The notes under the pieces are model-generated. The model ran no database searches and was not told where the DNA came from. It saw only the letters and a list, made by a program, of their open reading frames with translations. A stretch of DNA of 48,003 nucleotides, from assembly GCA_013298625.1 (NCBI GenBank), contig JAAFIF010000071.1, positions 1-48,003 of the forward strand. The letters run 5' to 3'. Position numbers and translations under genes: made by a program. Every line of letters starts with the position of its first letter. Within the stretch, counting starts at the first letter, position 1. Positions 45,849-48,003 of the stretch are shown piece after piece. The DNA is from Myxococcales bacterium (GTDB lineage: Bacteria; Myxococcota_A; Polyangia; Polyangiales; Ga0077539).

Positions 45849-46769
45849 ATGCGAAGGATCGCCCTACTTGCGCTTCAATGCTCGTTCGCGCTCGCTTGCT
45901 CGACGCCGCGCCCGAGCGCGCCGGACGCAGCGCTGCCGGACGCGAGCGCGCCTCGCGATGTCGTCGCCGACCTCGTGACGCCCGTCGACGCTTCTGCAAG
46001 CGACGCGCGCAGCTCGGACACGACAGCAGACGCAGCAACAGGAACCATCCCAAACTGGTTGCTCACCGCGCAAACCACGGGATCGCGCCGCGACGTCCAT
46101 CAGCTGTTGCGCATCAGCGTCGCGCCCGCGGACTACGGGGCGATGTCCACGATCTGCGCCAACATCCAGATGCCTGCGGGCATTCGACAGGCGAACACCA
46201 TCGAGGCCATGACGTTCGTCGAGGGGCGGCTGCTCGCTTCGATCACCGACATGACCACGGCGGACACGCTGATCGAGATCGACCCGTGTCGATGCACGGC
46301 CACCAGCGTCGGATACTTCATGTCCGGTTCAGTCAGCGCGCTGACGGCGATCGGGCGATCGCTCTTCGGAATCAGCTCGACGAACAACGCGCTGATCGAG
46401 ATCGACACGCGGTCCGGTCGCGGACGGCAGATCGCCGCGCTTCCGAGGCGGTGGGGAGGCGCGGGGCTCACCTGGTCCGGGCCTGCGCGCAACACCCTGT
46501 TCGCAAGCAACGCCGGCGACGAGACGCTCACCGAGCTCACCCCGAGAACAGGCGCAGCGCTCGGAGCGCCCATCGCGCTCGACTACAATTTCGTGACGCT
46601 CACCGTTCAGTTTCACCGCGGACGCCAGCGAATTTTCGGCTGTTCGGCGCCCGGCGAGCTACACGAGATCGACCCGGACTCGGGCCACGTCACGGTCCAG
46701 CCGGGCATCAACGCGCTGTGCCAGAGCCTCGCGGCGCCCAACGGCAGCGTCGCGTGCGTTCTGGACTGA
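45849..46769 (+). CDS. Lipoprotein of the paired beta-propeller-like family
   Basis: 306 residues. The signal ends in lipobox LAC (Cys17), followed by an Asp/Ala/Ser-rich linker (to about residue 64). From about residue 66 the mature domain has recurrent segments LIEIDPCRCTATSVGYF, SLFGISSTNNALIEIDTRSG and ELHEIDPDSGHV, which look like propeller blades. The same domain is found in the gene at 47419, which is cut by the window edge: both share IPNWLLT/VPNWLLT, a DVHxLLR segment, ADYGAMS-x-ICANI and FEIDPCRCTAT. They are therefore recent paralogues separated by a reverse-oriented gene. The function is unknown; a surface receptor or structural role is inferred from lipidation. Confidence 0.85.
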   Translation: MRRIALLALQCSFALACSTPRPSAPDAALPDASAPRDVVADLVTPVDASASDARSSDTTADAATGTIPNWLLTAQTTGSRRDVHQLLRISVAPADYGAMSTICANIQMPAGIRQANTIEAMTFVEGRLLASITDMTTADTLIEIDPCRCTATSVGYFMSGSVSALTAIGRSLFGISSTNNALIEIDTRSGRGRQIAALPRRWGGAGLTWSGPARNTLFASNAGDETLTELTPRTGAALGAPIALDYNFVTLTVQFHRGRQRIFGCSAPGELHEIDPDSGHVTVQPGINALCQSLAAPNGSVACVLD

Positions 46770-46838
46770 GCACAGCGCGGTTCGGTTCGCCAGCGACCAG
46801 CGATCGCACCCTTCGTTGCGACCGCGAGCGAGCACCGC

Positions 46839-47264
46839 TCAGTCGTTGTTCCACGCCTTCGGGCTGACGCCGTAGAGCGGAACATCCTCTCGCTCTGGCC
46901 GAAGCACGATCGCCCGCTGCCTCGGCGCACGTCGCGAGACAGCGGAGCGCGGCGCGACGTCCGCAGCGCTCGCGACATCGTCGCTCGCAGAAGCGTCGTC
47001 GAGCGCTCGGACGTCGACCACCGGCACGTCCGCCATCGGCACGTCCGCCACTGGCACGTCCGGCACGGTCAGCACGCGAGCAGGCGCTGCGGCGATCGGC
47101 GTCGAATTCGGGTTGCCTCGCGCGCACGCGGCGAGCGTGAGCGCAGCGCACAGAGACAGCGCGGCGCAAGGTCGCGCGAACGCGGCGTGCTCGCAGAACG
47201 GGCACCGCTCGTCGGTGACGCGGATGTGGCGGGCGCAACGCAAACAGGGGTGAAATGGGGGCAT
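46839..47264 (-). CDS. Small protein with N-terminal zinc ribbon and lipobox-like signal
   Basis: 141 residues. The N-terminus has two CxxC pairs, CLRC (7-10) and CPFC (21-24), typical of a zinc ribbon. A hydrophobic segment (CAALSLCAALTLAAC, about 33-47) follows, ending in a lipobox-like LAAC. If cleaved there, the zinc ribbon would be inside the signal peptide and stay in the cytoplasm or be degraded; if not, the protein is a type II membrane protein with a cytosolic zinc ribbon. The rest is a Val/Asp/Pro/Ala linker with short tandem repeats (VPDVP, VADVP, MADVP) and a conserved-looking end. It is divergent from the gene at 47419 and convergent with the gene at 45849. The exact ending of export is uncertain. 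Confidence 0.78.
   Translation of the reverse strand: MPPFHPCLRCARHIRVTDERCPFCEHAAFARPCAALSLCAALTLAACARGNPNSTPIAAAPARVLTVPDVPVADVPMADVPVVDVRALDDASASDDVASAADVAPRSAVSRRAPRQRAIVLRPEREDVPLYGVSPKAWNND
47025..47075. repeat. Tandem 15-bp coding repeats
   Basis: Three to four diverged copies of a 15-bp unit (GGCACGTCCGCCATC and variants) encode the repeated V-P/A-D-V-P units in the linker of the protein at 46839-47264. In-frame expansion changes linker length without frameshift. Confidence 0.6.
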
Positions 47265-47418
47265 CGCGAGCGTGTTCGACGCGCGAACGGGCGATTGGAT
47301 CTACGGCGGGGTCAGCGCGCGGGATGGCTGCGACGTCGCTCCATCGACGACGGTTTCGCACCGTCGTTGGCAGCAGCCCGCTGTGGTCTCCGGGGCGGAG
47401 GCGTGCGAAGGCTCTCGA

Positions 47419-48003
47419 ATGCGCACGTCCGTCGTACTCGCTGGTGTCTGTTGGTCGCTCGTGGGTTGCTCTCCCGAGAGCCCGACTGGGCGCGACGCGG
47501 GCAGGCAGGACGCCGCCGCGCTCTCCGACGCCGCGCCGGACATCGCGGCGCTCCCCGATGCTGCGCCGAGCGACGGTGCGGCGCAGGACGCGGCCGACGC
47601 GAGCGCGCTGCGCGTCCCCAACTGGCTGCTCACGATCGAGACCGCGGGGACCAACCGCGACGTGCACAGGCTGCTGCGCGTGAGCGTCGCGACCGCGGAC
47701 TACGGGGCGATGAGCGAGATCTGCGCGAACATCACGATGCCGGCGAGCGTCCCTGCGTCGAACATCATTTCGTCGCTGACGTTCAACCAGGGGCGGTTGC
47801 TGGCGTCGGGCAGGACGGTGGCCGACGGAGACACGATGTTCGAGATCGACCCGTGCCGCTGCACAGCGACGGTGGTGGGGCAGTACGGGTACGACGCGGT
47901 TCCGGGGATCACGTCGATCGGTCCCGATTTGTTCGGCGTGACGACGACGGCCGATTTGCTCATCGCGATCAACCCGATGACCGCGCGCAGCAGGCAGCTC
48001 GGC
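47419..48003 (+). CDS. Paralogous lipoprotein, cut by the window edge
   Basis: The first 195 residues are present and no stop occurs before the edge. The signal ends in lipobox LVGC (Cys17), followed by an Asp/Ala-rich linker to about residue 70. VPNWLLTIETAGTNRDVHRLLRVS, ADYGAMSEICANITMP and FEIDPCRCTATVVGQYG align closely with the gene at 45849, so it is a paralogue. The start ATG at 47419 is fixed by the signal. It is divergent from the zinc-ribbon gene at 47264, with about 150 bp between the starts. The function is unknown. Confidence 0.85.
   Translation, partial: MRTSVVLAGVCWSLVGCSPESPTGRDAGRQDAAALSDAAPDIAALPDAAPSDGAAQDAADASALRVPNWLLTIETAGTNRDVHRLLRVSVATADYGAMSEICANITMPASVPASNIISSLTFNQGRLLASGRTVADGDTMFEIDPCRCTATVVGQYGYDAVPGITSIGPDLFGVTTTADLLIAINPMTARSRQLG

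Overview
The window is very GC-rich, densely coded chromosomal DNA whose gene content points to a myxobacterium-like member of the Myxococcota (Polyangia, Sandaracinus-like). The clues are a eukaryote-type Ser/Thr kinase fused to a receiver domain, many lipoproteins with Asp/Ala/Ser-rich linkers behind the lipid-anchored Cys, a cytochrome c plus copper type II monooxygenase lipoprotein, a PilZ protein, long antisense open frames typical of 70 percent GC, and frequent GTG starts. The taxonomy is inferred from gene content; no rRNA or tRNA gene was seen.

Layout. 1-523 is a non-coding array of hairpin-forming repeats. 524-3254 holds a small cytochrome c, an alpha/beta hydrolase and a zinc-finger protein. 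3259-9094 (minus) holds a 3-beta-HSD-type dehydrogenase directly behind a DnaJ-like zinc-ribbon membrane protein, a small membrane protein, a 976-residue peptidase/beta-propeller/outer-membrane-barrel protein and a PilZ protein. 9228-12017 carries exported proteins of unknown role and a hydrolase-like protein. 12019-14468 is a translationally coupled Hpt protein and kinase-receiver hybrid, divergent from an S1P-lyase-like PLP enzyme. 16035-20168 holds an Amt transporter, a TauE/SafE permease and a LysM lytic transglycosylase. 20234-23316 is a same-strand cluster of ALDH, CHAT caspase-like protease and TerB-like protein. 23411-25669 encodes a nine-repeat Cys-rich lipoprotein and another lipoprotein. 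25722-27871 is a coupled MoxR ATPase and VWA/metallopeptidase-like protein.

27872-28570 is non-coding and holds four copies of a REP-like element; a fifth copy at 36744 supplies the stop codon of a DUF1415 gene. 28571-31808 contains a membrane-anchored unknown, the cytochrome/copper monooxygenase lipoprotein and a repeat lipoprotein. 31840-37867 holds a Rieske-flavodoxin fusion, a VWA protein, two unknowns and the DUF1415 protein. 37871-40918 (minus) has two lipoproteins followed by a translationally coupled isochorismate synthase. 41035-43707 is a large protein with a possible phosphodiester-glycosidase domain. 43708-44944 is non-coding: it carries an inverted copy of the left-edge repeat array and a tandem degenerate duplication. 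The right end holds a DHFR with an extra N-terminal domain, two paralogous lipoproteins (the second cut by the window edge) and a small protein with a zinc ribbon ahead of a lipobox-like segment.

No complete phage, transposase, CRISPR array or classical defence system was recognised. The best candidates for something undescribed are the Hpt/kinase-receiver pair, the ALDH-CHAT-TerB cluster, the HQxxH-type MoxR partner and the two families of intergenic repeats.
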